A stretch of DNA of 6,097 nucleotides from Opitutia bacterium (GCA_018646565.1 JABGUO010000488.1:1-6097); one strand, 5' to 3'. Numbered from the stretch's first letter, positions 1 through 5,585 are shown. Notes: generated by a model from the sequence alone, not told the origin. A program made the numbers and translations.

Positions 1-591
1 AATTCCCTTCCTCATGAAGTTGGTAAACACTATTCCATATGCAATCGCCGGGTCTTTGAGCGAGGAACCATTGGCATAGGCAATTGGTTCAAGGAGTAGC
101 CTTTTGATATCATCCCTGCCAGGAAAAAATTGTTCGAACAAGTCGCCAATAGTACGACCATCCTTTGCAAAATAATCCATTGTGCGTAGGTGCTCAAAGA
201 AATCCTCTATCTTACTGCGCGCCACTTGAAATGAATCTTGCAGAATTTGCGTAAAATCTATCCGGTCGAAAGTTGTCTTAAGATCATACTGTGGATTTAC
301 AAATCGGATATTTTTTAATTGAACAATTGAATCCGCGATTTCTTTAGTCCAATACCTTCGGCATGACTTGATCATTCCCACGGGAAATCCATGAAGTGAA
401 ATATCAAAAATATGCCCCCCTGCTCTCTTGAACCATGTTGCTAAACCCCCGAATTGGTAGTGGTGTTCAAGCAAAAGCACGGAGTGCCCTTGCTTGGCAA
501 GAATGTTAGCTCCGGTCAATCCGCCAAGACCACTCCCCACTACGATAACGTCGTAGTAATCTTTAATATCTCGTAATGAACGGTTGGGCAT
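1..591 (-). CDS. FAD-dependent phytoene-desaturase-like oxidoreductase, N-terminal part (cut by left edge)
   Basis: The 197 visible residues start with a Rossmann dinucleotide-binding fold. VVGSGLGGL at residues 17-25 gives the GxGxxG signature (G19, G21, G24). Glu42, at the end of the second strand (VLLLEHH), is placed to bind the adenosine ribose, and GG at 48-49 follows as in the phytoene desaturase, retinol saturase and amine-oxidase superfamily. These enzymes are usually about 500 residues, so more than half lies beyond the left edge. The family desaturates, saturates or isomerises carotenoids, retinoids and other lipids, but the substrate cannot be told from this part. The ATG at 589-591 is firm because an in-frame TAG sits four codons upstream. 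Only a weak AGG lies in the ribosome-binding region. The gene follows the LRR gene by 48 bp on the same strand, so the two may be cotranscribed. There is no signal peptide. Confidence 0.82.
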   Translation of the reverse strand, partial: MPNRSLRDIKDYYDVIVVGSGLGGLTGANILAKQGHSVLLLEHHYQFGGLATWFKRAGGHIFDISLHGFPVGMIKSCRRYWTKEIADSIVQLKNIRFVNPQYDLKTTFDRIDFTQILQDSFQVARSKIEDFFEHLRTMDYFAKDGRTIGDLFEQFFPGRDDIKRLLLEPIAYANGSSLKDPAIAYGIVFTNFMRKGI

Positions 592-639
592 GGGACTAAC
601 CTATTCAATATGATTGCGGGGGACAAGTTCTGAATATTA

Positions 640-1626
640 TTAGTCTCTTAATTCCGTCCAACTTATAAAGAATTCCTCTGGCGTTTGATTTTCCGGGTCA
701 CCGGGTGCAACTAATGTTTGAAGTGGAAGTTGCTTTAAAATCATAATGTCTTCCTCCGTTAAATTACTTTTTGAAATTACGAGCTTTTTCAATGGTAGAG
801 AAAGGAGTGGAGCAAGATCGATAAGTTTCAATCCTGCAATATTTAACTCCACGATCGGGCAGTGAGAAATTGGACTGAGTGATGTAACTGGCGATCCAGG
901 TAGGTGCAATATCTCGAGTGGGCAGTTTGAGAGGGGGCTTAAGTCTACAACTTGAGTCGCTCGCATTTCTAGTTTCCTTAACGGACATGACGAGAGTGCT
1001 TCCAATGACTGAACAGAGGTTCCGCTAATCACCAACTCTTCCAAGGGGCAATCTGCGAGGCTTGATAAATCTGATATTTCACATTTAAACAGATCGACCC
1101 TCTCTAATGGCTTACCTTTTAATGATTCCAGAGATTTTTCATCTACGCGGGTATTAGAGAGATAAATAACCTCGATTTCGCACGAATGAAGGAAATCGAG
1201 AGATTGAACTACAGTTTTGCGCAGTGAAAGTTCTTTTAATGGGTGACTAGATAATGAATTGAAGTCGGCGGCCGATACTCCATCCAGGTGTAACTTCATC
1301 AGGCTAAACTGTTCCAATTGTGAAAATGTCTTTAGTTTGGACTGCGAGAACCTGAGTCCCTGTAGTTGAAAAAAAGAAAGATGTTCCAGTAGCGGTTCTC
1401 CCGGGTAATCAAAGTCGAATTCAATAATAGGAAGGTGGGCGATGTGAGCAAGAGACGGGTGAGTACTGCTCAATAGTTTAATTCCGACCCCTCCAGTTAA
1501 TAGGTAAACTTCGTTTTCGTATCCCTTCTCCCTCAGTTCTAGACTACAGGACTTACATATATCCTGAAAAGCAGGTGGATGATCCCGTCTTTTTTTACCC
1601 CCATTTATTTTTGATCCGCCGAACAT
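640..1626 (-). CDS. Leucine-rich-repeat protein, cytoplasmic
   Basis: This is a 328-residue protein with no signal peptide or membrane segment. The first roughly 125 residues are not recognisable; they hold a basic stretch (KKRR at 11-14) and a CxxC pair (C24, C27). From about residue 128 to 310 there are eight to nine leucine-rich repeats of mostly 21 residues, with the pattern CPLxxLxIxxTxVxxLxxLSx. Repeat starts fall at 128, 149, 172, 193, 214, 235, 256, 277 and 300. The unit resembles LRRs attached to protein kinases and other signalling proteins in Planctomycetes and Verrucomicrobia, but no kinase domain is present. LRRs generally bind proteins; the partner here is unknown. The ATG at 1624-1626 has no Shine-Dalgarno sequence. 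The 48-bp gap to the oxidoreductase gene suggests an operon, and a small membrane-protein gene diverges from it. Confidence 0.85.
   Translation of the reverse strand: MFGGSKINGGKKRRDHPPAFQDICKSCSLELREKGYENEVYLLTGGVGIKLLSSTHPSLAHIAHLPIIEFDFDYPGEPLLEHLSFFQLQGLRFSQSKLKTFSQLEQFSLMKLHLDGVSAADFNSLSSHPLKELSLRKTVVQSLDFLHSCEIEVIYLSNTRVDEKSLESLKGKPLERVDLFKCEISDLSSLADCPLEELVISGTSVQSLEALSSCPLRKLEMRATQVVDLSPLSNCPLEILHLPGSPVTSLSPISHCPIVELNIAGLKLIDLAPLLSLPLKKLVISKSNLTEEDIMILKQLPLQTLVAPGDPENQTPEEFFISWTELRD
799..1050 (-). repeat. 63-bp tandem coding repeat within the LRR gene
   Basis: Four consecutive LRR units (residues 193-276) are exactly 21 codons each, so the DNA repeats imperfectly every 63 bp. The plus-strand motif GGGCA or GGACA recurs near 857, 920, 983 and 1046. 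This is the part of the gene where repeat length has not drifted, while the flanking units are 20 to 24 residues long. It is a coding repeat and not a mobile or regulatory one. Confidence 0.75.
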
Positions 1627-1722
1627 GGATCATTCAGTATCGTATTTATTAAAATCAATCAATCTTTGCTGATCAATAGCTTTACAGTTGTAAGATGTAA
1701 TAAAACCATTACCACCATAGTA

Positions 1723-1932
1723 ATGCCCTTATGGATGTACATTACTGGCTGGTTTCTTTTATTGATTAATACCCTCTGCCTAATTCGATTGGGGATATTA
1801 CCAGTTATATTTTTTGCTAAAAACTATGCTCTTTATCACAAAATATTTTGGGTCTCGTTATTTGTATTTCTAGTATTTACGGGGAGCGAGATAATGCTCT
1901 TTAGGATACTATTATCTCTGGGACTAGAATGA
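1723..1932 (+). CDS. Small two-helix membrane protein, unknown function
   Basis: This 69-residue product is almost entirely hydrophobic, with two stretches (about residues 5-32 and 41-66) separated by a short polar loop (KNYALYHK, 33-40). That predicts a helical hairpin in the inner membrane. I do not recognise a family. The reading frame is open further upstream to a TTG at 1666, which would give 88 residues. I prefer the ATG at 1723 because the extra 19 residues are polar and the TTG has no ribosome-binding site, although the ATG has none either. Its stop is 6 bp from the convergent stop of the DUF1080 gene and its start is 96 bp from the divergent LRR gene. It therefore fills the available space as a real gene would. 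It could still be a chance open frame in AT-rich DNA. Confidence 0.5.
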   Translation: MPLWMYITGWFLLLINTLCLIRLGILPVIFFAKNYALYHKIFWVSLFVFLVFTGSEIMLFRILLSLGLE

Positions 1933-1938
1933 GCCTTC

Positions 1939-3228
1939 CTACAAACGTTTAATTTTAATATTTCTAAACGAGACCGGATCATTGTGTCCTGCAAATCCGA
2001 AGTGACCTTCTTTTAATAAAAGCCCAGGATGCTTTGAATCTCCCATGAAGCTCCCCACTTTTGATAAATCTGCATCCAAGATCAAGCTACCGTTTAATAA
2101 TACGACTATCTGAGAACCAATCACGGTGACCTCCTGCTTGTTCCATTCCCCCGTCTTTTTAAGGAAACCACGACGGGCTGGTGATATACCATAAGCAGAT
2201 CCATGGTATTGCCTGGGGTCGAGCTTCGTGTATTTCTTGTGATCGTTATCGAGTACTTGAAGTTCGCACATTCCACTGGATGATGCATTTCCTTTTCCCG
2301 GATAACGGATTGCCAAACCATTGTTTCCGCCAGGGGGAAGTTTAAATTCTAGGCTAACAATAAAATCCTGGTACTTTTCTTTCGTGAAAATAGTCCCGCC
2401 TTTTCCCTGTTTACATTGAATTGAACCATCGAGCACCTGGTAATGACTGGTTTCCCCCATCCATTTATCTAAGTTCTTGCCATTGAATACGCTTTTAAAA
2501 TCTTCCTCGTCACAGCAACTCGAATTTAATTCTTTTATGAAAATATTTCTCCACATTATTTCCCCGCCATGAGTTTGAAGTTGGATGGGTCCCTTGCTGG
2601 TAAGTGGTTTTCTATTTTTGATATTGGTCTTACGATCCCAATAATTAGTTAGCGGTGCACGGTGCACTACCAATTTGTCATTTAACCGAACCGAAACGAG
2701 GTTGCCCGTCATTGATATGTGGAAGTGATTCCATTCCCCAAAAGGTTTATCTGCATAAAGCAGAGGATCTCGTCCCCTTGTCCCAGCAGGACCGTTATTC
2801 CATAGTCCTCCCGAACCCTTATCTGCGCCCAGTTTCCATTTCCCTCCCTCTTTACTGGTATCCCAAATTTGAATTTGGGGGACACCACGAAGATAAATTC
2901 CACTGTCTGCACCTGCAACTGTCTTGTATTCAAGCATCAATTCGAAGTCACCGTAATTTTTCTCGGTAGATAAGAATAAGCCATGACCGTCATTAATTAA
3001 AATGCCATTCTCCACACGCCAATGTTTATGAATGTCTTTTTGACTCGCTTCCCATTTAGCTTTGAACTTTTCCTGTGGGAGAGATAACCATTTGCTTGGA
3101 TCTTCTGTCTTGAGTCCCCACCATCCTGTTAAATCTTTACCATTAAAAAGAGAGGTGAAACCCTCCGGTGTAGTTGTCGCAAATGCAACGGTGTTAAAAA
3201 TAAATAGAAATAGGGCTGTTTTCTTCAT
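1939..3228 (-). CDS. Secreted tandem DUF1080 (3-keto-disaccharide hydrolase-like) protein
   Basis: The 429-residue product begins with a Sec signal peptide (KK at 2-3, hydrophobic core about 4-15, likely cleavage after AFA at 15-17), so it should act outside the cytoplasmic membrane. Two copies of the PF06439 (DUF1080) jelly-roll domain follow, at about 22-234 and 243-429. Each opens with F-x-S-[LV]-F-N-G-K-[DN]-L (24-33 and 244-253), and each closes with a W/F-R-N-I motif (226-229 and 421-424). Some members of this family cleave 3-keto glycosides formed by sugar oxidation; others are uncharacterised or are lectin-like modules. No Gfo/Idh sugar oxidoreductase partner lies in this window, so the substrate stays open. 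The linker holds adjacent cysteines (C238, C239). The ATG at 3226-3228 has no Shine-Dalgarno sequence but a TATAAT lies about 16 bp upstream. Confidence 0.88.
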   Translation of the reverse strand: MKKTALFLFIFNTVAFATTTPEGFTSLFNGKDLTGWWGLKTEDPSKWLSLPQEKFKAKWEASQKDIHKHWRVENGILINDGHGLFLSTEKNYGDFELMLEYKTVAGADSGIYLRGVPQIQIWDTSKEGGKWKLGADKGSGGLWNNGPAGTRGRDPLLYADKPFGEWNHFHISMTGNLVSVRLNDKLVVHRAPLTNYWDRKTNIKNRKPLTSKGPIQLQTHGGEIMWRNIFIKELNSSCCDEEDFKSVFNGKNLDKWMGETSHYQVLDGSIQCKQGKGGTIFTKEKYQDFIVSLEFKLPPGGNNGLAIRYPGKGNASSSGMCELQVLDNDHKKYTKLDPRQYHGSAYGISPARRGFLKKTGEWNKQEVTVIGSQIVVLLNGSLILDADLSKVGSFMGDSKHPGLLLKEGHFGFAGHNDPVSFRNIKIKRL

Positions 3229-3243
3229 AGTATTTAAAGTCTA

Positions 3244-3249
3244 ATTATA
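3244..3249 (-). promoter_or_regulatory. Candidate -10 box for the DUF1080 gene
   Basis: A perfect TATAAT lies on the minus strand 15 bp before the ATG at 3228. The best -35-like hexamer is TTTCCA (3274-3269), but at 19 bp it is weak and rather far. Transcription from this box would leave only about 8-10 untranslated bases. The surrounding DNA is very AT-rich, so a chance match is possible. Confidence 0.25.
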
Positions 3250-3433
3250 TATTACACAGATGAATCTATGGAAATTATTCAAGTTTAAAACCAGAGTAAT
3301 CAAAACTTTATGCAAGGTATAGAAAGTCTTTTCGATTTTTAGAACCTCACGCAGTCAAGTATCTACCAATTTCTTGGCGTATTGCCGTTACACCAACCAA
3401 AACTAACATAAATGCCTTTCAGTAAGGTGGAAT

Positions 3434-3675
3434 TTATTCAACACTAAGAACTTCAACATTTGATTCAGGCCGTTTTATTTTGTCTGGGGCGACCTCATCG
3501 AAGCATTTAATTGCAACGATATTAAGCTGTAAGTAATAAACCTAGCACTTCGCAATTTTTCCAAATCTTCATCATGTAGTACCATTTTATGATCGAGCTT
3601 TTGTATAATCAATAATGAGGTATGAAGAGATTTAATGTTCTGAAATGCCGATCGATCGTACTTTTTATCGTTTTG
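3434..3675 (-). pseudogene. Possible frameshifted gene remnant, family unknown
   Basis: Two protein-like tracts in different minus-strand frames abut here. The first is open for 66 codons after a TAG at 3676-3678 and contains SAFQNIKSLHTSLL and, after an ATG at 3585, MVLHDEDLEKLRSAR. The second is open for 35 codons from 3541 to a TAA at 3434-3436 and contains VYYLQLNIVAIKCFDEVAP. Joining them near 3541-3545, as if one base had been lost, gives a continuous sequence of about 80 residues that reads like a real C-terminus: amphipathic helix, then a hydrophobic strand, then a charged tail. The first tract alone could instead be a 36-residue protein (3475-3585). I recognise no family. Composition and frame openness are the only support, so chance is a serious alternative. 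Confidence 0.3.
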
Positions 3676-3756
3676 CTACAGTCTGCACCACACTTTTGAT
3701 AGGGAAAAATAATCGAAACCCCGGGACTCGTTTTTATTATAGATGGTGAAAGAAAT

Positions 3757-4212
3757 CTAAGAGGATATTTGCCTAATTGCCTCATAGGTTGCGATCCCCA
3801 CTGAAACTGCCAAATTAAGCGAGCGTAACCCATCTTGGTATTTTGGAATTGTTACTCGATTATTTCCTGCCCATTCGTGGATTTCCTCGGGTGCACCCTT
3901 CCCTTCATTCCCAAACAAGAGACCATCATTTTCCTGAAACTTGGTTTCCCACAGTGTTTTAGTTGCGTGAGTACTAAACAAGTGCAACCTGGTAGGTCTT
4001 TGCTTTGAATTAAGAAAATGTTCCCAGTTTTCGTACTCAAATACTTGAAGCGTTTCCCAGTAGTCCATTCCAGCACGCTTTAAGTTTTTATCATTAATCT
4101 GAAATCCCAAAGGGTGAATGAGGTGAAGCCGGCAACCTGCAAAAGCACAAATCCGACCAATACTGCCTGTGTTTTGTGGGATCTCCGGGCAATGTAAAAT
4201 TATATCAATCAC
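3757..4212 (-). CDS. trmL: tRNA (cytidine/uridine-34 2'-O)-methyltransferase TrmL
   Basis: This 151-residue SPOUT-class methyltransferase has the usual length for TrmL (about 150-160). The family methylates the 2'-OH of the wobble nucleotide in certain leucine tRNAs using S-adenosylmethionine, acting as a cytoplasmic dimer. The N-terminal motif PEIPQNTG (9-16) is followed by GCRLHLIHPLGF (26-37) and RAGMDYW (46-52). The trefoil-knot SAM site is seen as LLFGNEGKGAP (98-108), RVTIP (119-123) and RSLNLAVSVGIATYEA (130-145). The start is GTG at 4210-4212, which overlaps the smpB TGA as GTGA and implies translational coupling. It also aligns exactly with the E. coli N-terminus. The stop is TAG at 3757-3759. 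It is the last gene of the rpoZ-smpB-trmL group. Confidence 0.93.
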   Translation of the reverse strand: MIDIILHCPEIPQNTGSIGRICAFAGCRLHLIHPLGFQINDKNLKRAGMDYWETLQVFEYENWEHFLNSKQRPTRLHLFSTHATKTLWETKFQENDGLLFGNEGKGAPEEIHEWAGNNRVTIPKYQDGLRSLNLAVSVGIATYEAIRQISS

Positions 4213-4688
4213 CGCTTAATTGCATTCTTGAGTGCTTGATCTGCCTCTCTTTGTGCTACCTGTTTTTTGAGGTCTTGCCTTTTATCCCGGAGGTTTTTTC
4301 CGGATCCCACTGCAATTTCGCATTTAATGAGTGCATCTTTAAAATAAAGTTTTAACGGAACAATTGTCTTTCCCGCCGCTTCCACCTCGACACGCAATCT
4401 TTCTAGTTCTTTCCTTTTAAGTAAGAGCTTTCTTGCCTGCTGGGTTGGATGGTTATCTTCGCCACCAAATTCATATTCTGCAATGTGTGCATTAAAAAGA
4501 AATAACTCATCTTTAACAAACCTGGCATATGATTCTGTGATTTGTGCCGCTCCTGCTCTTATTGATTTAACCTCTGTTCCACATAAAACGATTCCCGCTT
4601 CATACCTGTCTTCTAAGATAAATTTGTGGCGAGCCTTTGTGTTAGAAAGAACAGGCAATTCGTTCGAGCTTTTCTTTTTTTTAGACAC
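4209..4688 (-). CDS. smpB: SsrA-binding protein SmpB
   Basis: This 159-residue protein is of normal length for SmpB, which binds tmRNA and delivers it to stalled ribosomes for trans-translation. Family signatures are NTKARHKFILEDRYEAGIVL (16-35), GTEVKSIRAG (37-46), N66/H68 in the FNAHIAEYE segment, and PLKLYF (111-116). The basic C-terminal tail (about 131-154), which enters the mRNA channel, is complete; its usual KKLYDKR-type motif reads KNLRDKR here (131-137), with Arg in place of Tyr. The N-terminus carries four lysines encoded partly by an A8 run. The start is GTG at 4686-4688. The same frame meets a TAA near the end of rpoZ, and no better start codon lies between. No Shine-Dalgarno sequence is visible. 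It overlaps trmL by 4 bp and follows rpoZ by 60 bp. Confidence 0.96.
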   Translation of the reverse strand: MSKKKKSSNELPVLSNTKARHKFILEDRYEAGIVLCGTEVKSIRAGAAQITESYARFVKDELFLFNAHIAEYEFGGEDNHPTQQARKLLLKRKELERLRVEVEAAGKTIVPLKLYFKDALIKCEIAVGSGKNLRDKRQDLKKQVAQREADQALKNAIKR

Positions 4689-4703
4689 GGCACAGTTAGG
4701 TGA

Positions 4704-4722
4704 TCCCTTACACAGTAAGGGA
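4704..4722. other. Perfect 8-bp hairpin between rpoZ and smpB
   Basis: TCCCTTAC and GTAAGGGA are exact reverse complements separated by a 3-nt loop. The element sits in the 60-bp gap between the rpoZ stop and the smpB GTG. No U-tract follows it in the minus-strand transcript, so it is not a standard intrinsic terminator. In the transcript it ends 15 nt before the smpB start codon, where it could affect ribosome access or mark an RNA-processing site. Confidence 0.55.
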
Positions 4723-4748
4723 CTGAGTTTAAAAGAGCAAACGAATGA

Positions 4749-4964
4749 TTAAGACTCGCTGCTATCCTCTGCCCATTCTTGGTAGGAAATCTTTCCTTCG
4801 ATAATTTCCCGAAGTGCAATATCTTCCGGTTCCAATTTCTCTAATGATTCAACTAATGGCTTGTTACCAAATTTAAGTTGCTTGGATCTGCGAGACACCA
4901 CATTGATAAGTGCGTTAGGATCGGTGATGATCTTTTGGGCTTCTTTTAAGTATTCGTCTCTCAC
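4749..4964 (-). CDS. rpoZ: DNA-directed RNA polymerase omega subunit
   Basis: This 71-residue protein belongs to the omega/Rpb6 family, which helps assemble and stabilise RNA polymerase by clamping the beta' subunit. The conserved core is PNALINVVSRRSKQL (16-30) followed by GNKPLV (33-38). The IALREIIEGKI segment (49-59) closely parallels the E. coli omega sequence IALREIEEGLI. It is somewhat shorter than E. coli omega (91 residues) because the C-terminal tail is brief, ending in an acidic EDSSES. The start is GTG at 4962-4964, with no Shine-Dalgarno sequence. It is the first gene of a minus-strand group with smpB and trmL, and diverges from cutA across 82 bp. Confidence 0.9.
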   Translation of the reverse strand: MRDEYLKEAQKIITDPNALINVVSRRSKQLKFGNKPLVESLEKLEPEDIALREIIEGKISYQEWAEDSSES

Positions 4965-4978
4965 GGTATTTGTCTATT

Positions 4979-5008
4979 GGGTCAAAGGTTTTGGAAAAGT
5001 GGTATAAT
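4979..5008 (+). promoter_or_regulatory. Candidate extended -10 promoter of cutA
   Basis: A perfect TATAAT at 5003-5008 is preceded by TGG, which supplies the TGn extended -10 element. A weak -35-like GGGTCA lies at 4979-4984 with an 18-bp spacer. The predicted start near 5015 leaves about 32 untranslated nucleotides before the cutA ATG. That leader is AT-rich and has no Shine-Dalgarno sequence. Confidence 0.45.
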
Positions 5009-5031
5009 GAAATTAATAACAATAATTGCAA
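5004..5031 (-). promoter_or_regulatory. Candidate promoter of the rpoZ-smpB-trmL operon
   Basis: On the minus strand, TTGCAA (5031-5026, four of six to consensus) and CATTAT (5009-5004, four of six) are 16 bp apart. Transcription would begin near 4997, giving a leader of about 33 nt before the rpoZ GTG. The -10 lies on top of the opposite-strand cutA -10. The match is modest and the region is AT-rich. Confidence 0.25.
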
Positions 5032-5046
5032 TGAATTTTTATTTTT

Positions 5047-5364
5047 ATGAAAACTAATGTAGGAATCGGTCTTACGACATGCCCAAATGCGCTAAATGCA
5101 AAAATGATCGTACGAAGTTTGTTGGAAAGCAAAATAGTGAGCTGCGGACAAGTAGAAGGACCGATTTTATCCTTCTACACATGGGAGAATGAACAAGTAG
5201 AATGTGAGGAATGGAGGGTTGTCTTGAAATTCAAGATTGAAAACCACCGTGAGGTACTAAACCAAATCAAAACTCAACATGAATACGATGTTCCTCAATG
5301 GGTGTATTGGGAATCATCAAGTTCGAAAGAATATGCACAATGGATCTACGATCCATCGACATGA
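5047..5364 (+). CDS. cutA: CutA-like protein (divalent cation tolerance family)
   Basis: The 105-residue product matches the CutA1 family in length and layout: a ferredoxin-like fold that forms very stable trimers. Recognisable elements are the N-terminal strand with TTCPNALNAKMIVRSLLESK (10-29), the Cys-containing strand IVSCGQVEGPI (30-40), YTWENE (44-49), the strand WRVVLKFKI (56-64) and HEYDVPQWV (78-86), equivalent to the family's HPYEVPEI. The C-terminal YAQWI (96-100) fits the usual SPAYLDWL-type ending. The family was linked to copper tolerance in E. coli, but its molecular role is unsettled. The segment after YDVP is divergent (WVYWESSSS). No metal-transport gene is nearby. It stands alone on the plus strand, with the small basic protein gene ending 3 bp from its stop. 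Confidence 0.87.
   Translation: MKTNVGIGLTTCPNALNAKMIVRSLLESKIVSCGQVEGPILSFYTWENEQVECEEWRVVLKFKIENHREVLNQIKTQHEYDVPQWVYWESSSSKEYAQWIYDPST
5340..5356. terminator. 7-bp hairpin at the convergent cutA / small-basic-protein ends
   Basis: ATGGATC and GATCCAT are exact reverse complements around a 3-nt loop. The hairpin lies inside the last codons of cutA, 5 bp before its stop codon, and 11 bp beyond the stop of the opposing small basic protein gene. Neither strand shows a proper U-tract after it, so it is at best a weak bidirectional transcription end. The coding constraint of cutA could also produce it by chance. Confidence 0.3.
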
Positions 5365-5367
5365 TAA

Positions 5368-5523
5368 TTACTCCTCAGGTTTAGTTTTTACTAAAGAGAC
5401 TACACGGTCTCCCTCTTTCCACTGGCCGCGCTTTCTCAAAAGTTCAACGCGTTCGAACCGTTTTAGAACGTTACGTTTAACTGCTAATCCTCCAGGAGGC
5501 TTAAAACTTGGATGTCTGCTCAT
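5368..5523 (-). CDS. Verrucomicrobia/Chlamydiae-type small basic protein
   Basis: The 51-residue product begins MSRHPSF, continues with VKRNVLKRFERVELLRKRG (15-33) and WKEGDRVVSLVKTK (35-48), and ends PEE. It has 14 Lys/Arg against 6 Asp/Glu. This matches the small basic protein family of Verrucomicrobia and Chlamydiae (TIGR04137 as I recall it), whose members share the MSxHPS start, the RNVLKRxER core and a VxxLxKTK ending. Its function is not established; the size and charge suggest nucleic-acid or ribosome association. The start ATG is at 5521-5523 with no Shine-Dalgarno sequence. It lies 62 bp downstream of ftsH on the same strand, with a tandem 15-bp repeat in that gap, and its stop is 3 bp from the convergent cutA stop. 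Confidence 0.85.
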   Translation of the reverse strand: MSRHPSFKPPGGLAVKRNVLKRFERVELLRKRGQWKEGDRVVSLVKTKPEE

Positions 5524-5526
5524 AAG

Positions 5527-5559
5527 TTATAGTAATGTAGCATTTTATAGTTATGTAGC
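5527..5559. repeat. Tandem 15-bp direct repeat before the small basic protein gene
   Basis: Plus-strand copies at 5527-5541 (TTATAGTAATGTAGC) and 5545-5559 (TTATAGTTATGTAGC) match at 14 of 15 positions, with an 18-bp period. On the minus strand each unit reads GCTACATwACTATAA. The proximal copy ends 3 bp before the ATG. The pair may be two operator half-sites, two -10-like boxes, or a local duplication. Confidence 0.6.
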
Positions 5560-5585
5560 AAGAAAAAAGCTTGAGGAATCGTGTA

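Larger units (their letters stand above)
3229..3756. other. 528-bp stretch without an intact gene
   Basis: This lies between the trmL stop and the DUF1080 start. I see no tRNA, no strong intrinsic terminator and no intact recognisable gene. It holds the possible frameshifted remnant at 3434-3675. A further 20-codon minus-strand open frame (ATG at 3409, stop at 3347-3349) is too short to call. A 10-bp palindrome CGATCGATCG occurs at 3649-3658. No terminator is visible after trmL, although one would be expected here. Confidence 0.6.

Noticed and set aside
602..636. 6-bp inverted repeat TATTCA...TGAATA between the LRR and oxidoreductase genes
   Set aside because: The arms are short, AT-rich and about 20 bases apart, and are expected by chance in such sequence.
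2655..2969. 104-codon plus-strand open frame
   Set aside because: It lies wholly antisense within the DUF1080 coding sequence, which is clearly the real gene.
3347..3409. 20-codon minus-strand frame with a protein-like sequence (GVTAIRQEIGRYL)
   Set aside because: Too short to support, with no ribosome-binding site or promoter and no recognised family. It may be another scrap of degraded coding DNA.
3706..3740. Possible terminator after trmL around the CCCGGG with a nearby T run
   Set aside because: The flanking bases do not extend the 6-bp palindrome into a stable stem-loop, and the T run lies on the plus-strand side, which is wrong for trmL.
3475..4212. The trmL frame continues past its TAG with a second in-frame TAG at 3676-3678 and then the broken-gene tract, suggesting TAG readthrough or recoding
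   Set aside because: TrmL ends at its natural family length at the first TAG, ftsH and the DUF1080 gene also end with TAG, and the intervening 26 codons show no family match. Coincidence is simpler.
4673..4688. A8 run at the start of smpB as a slippage switch
   Set aside because: It simply encodes lysines in the variable N-terminus, and the frame downstream is intact.
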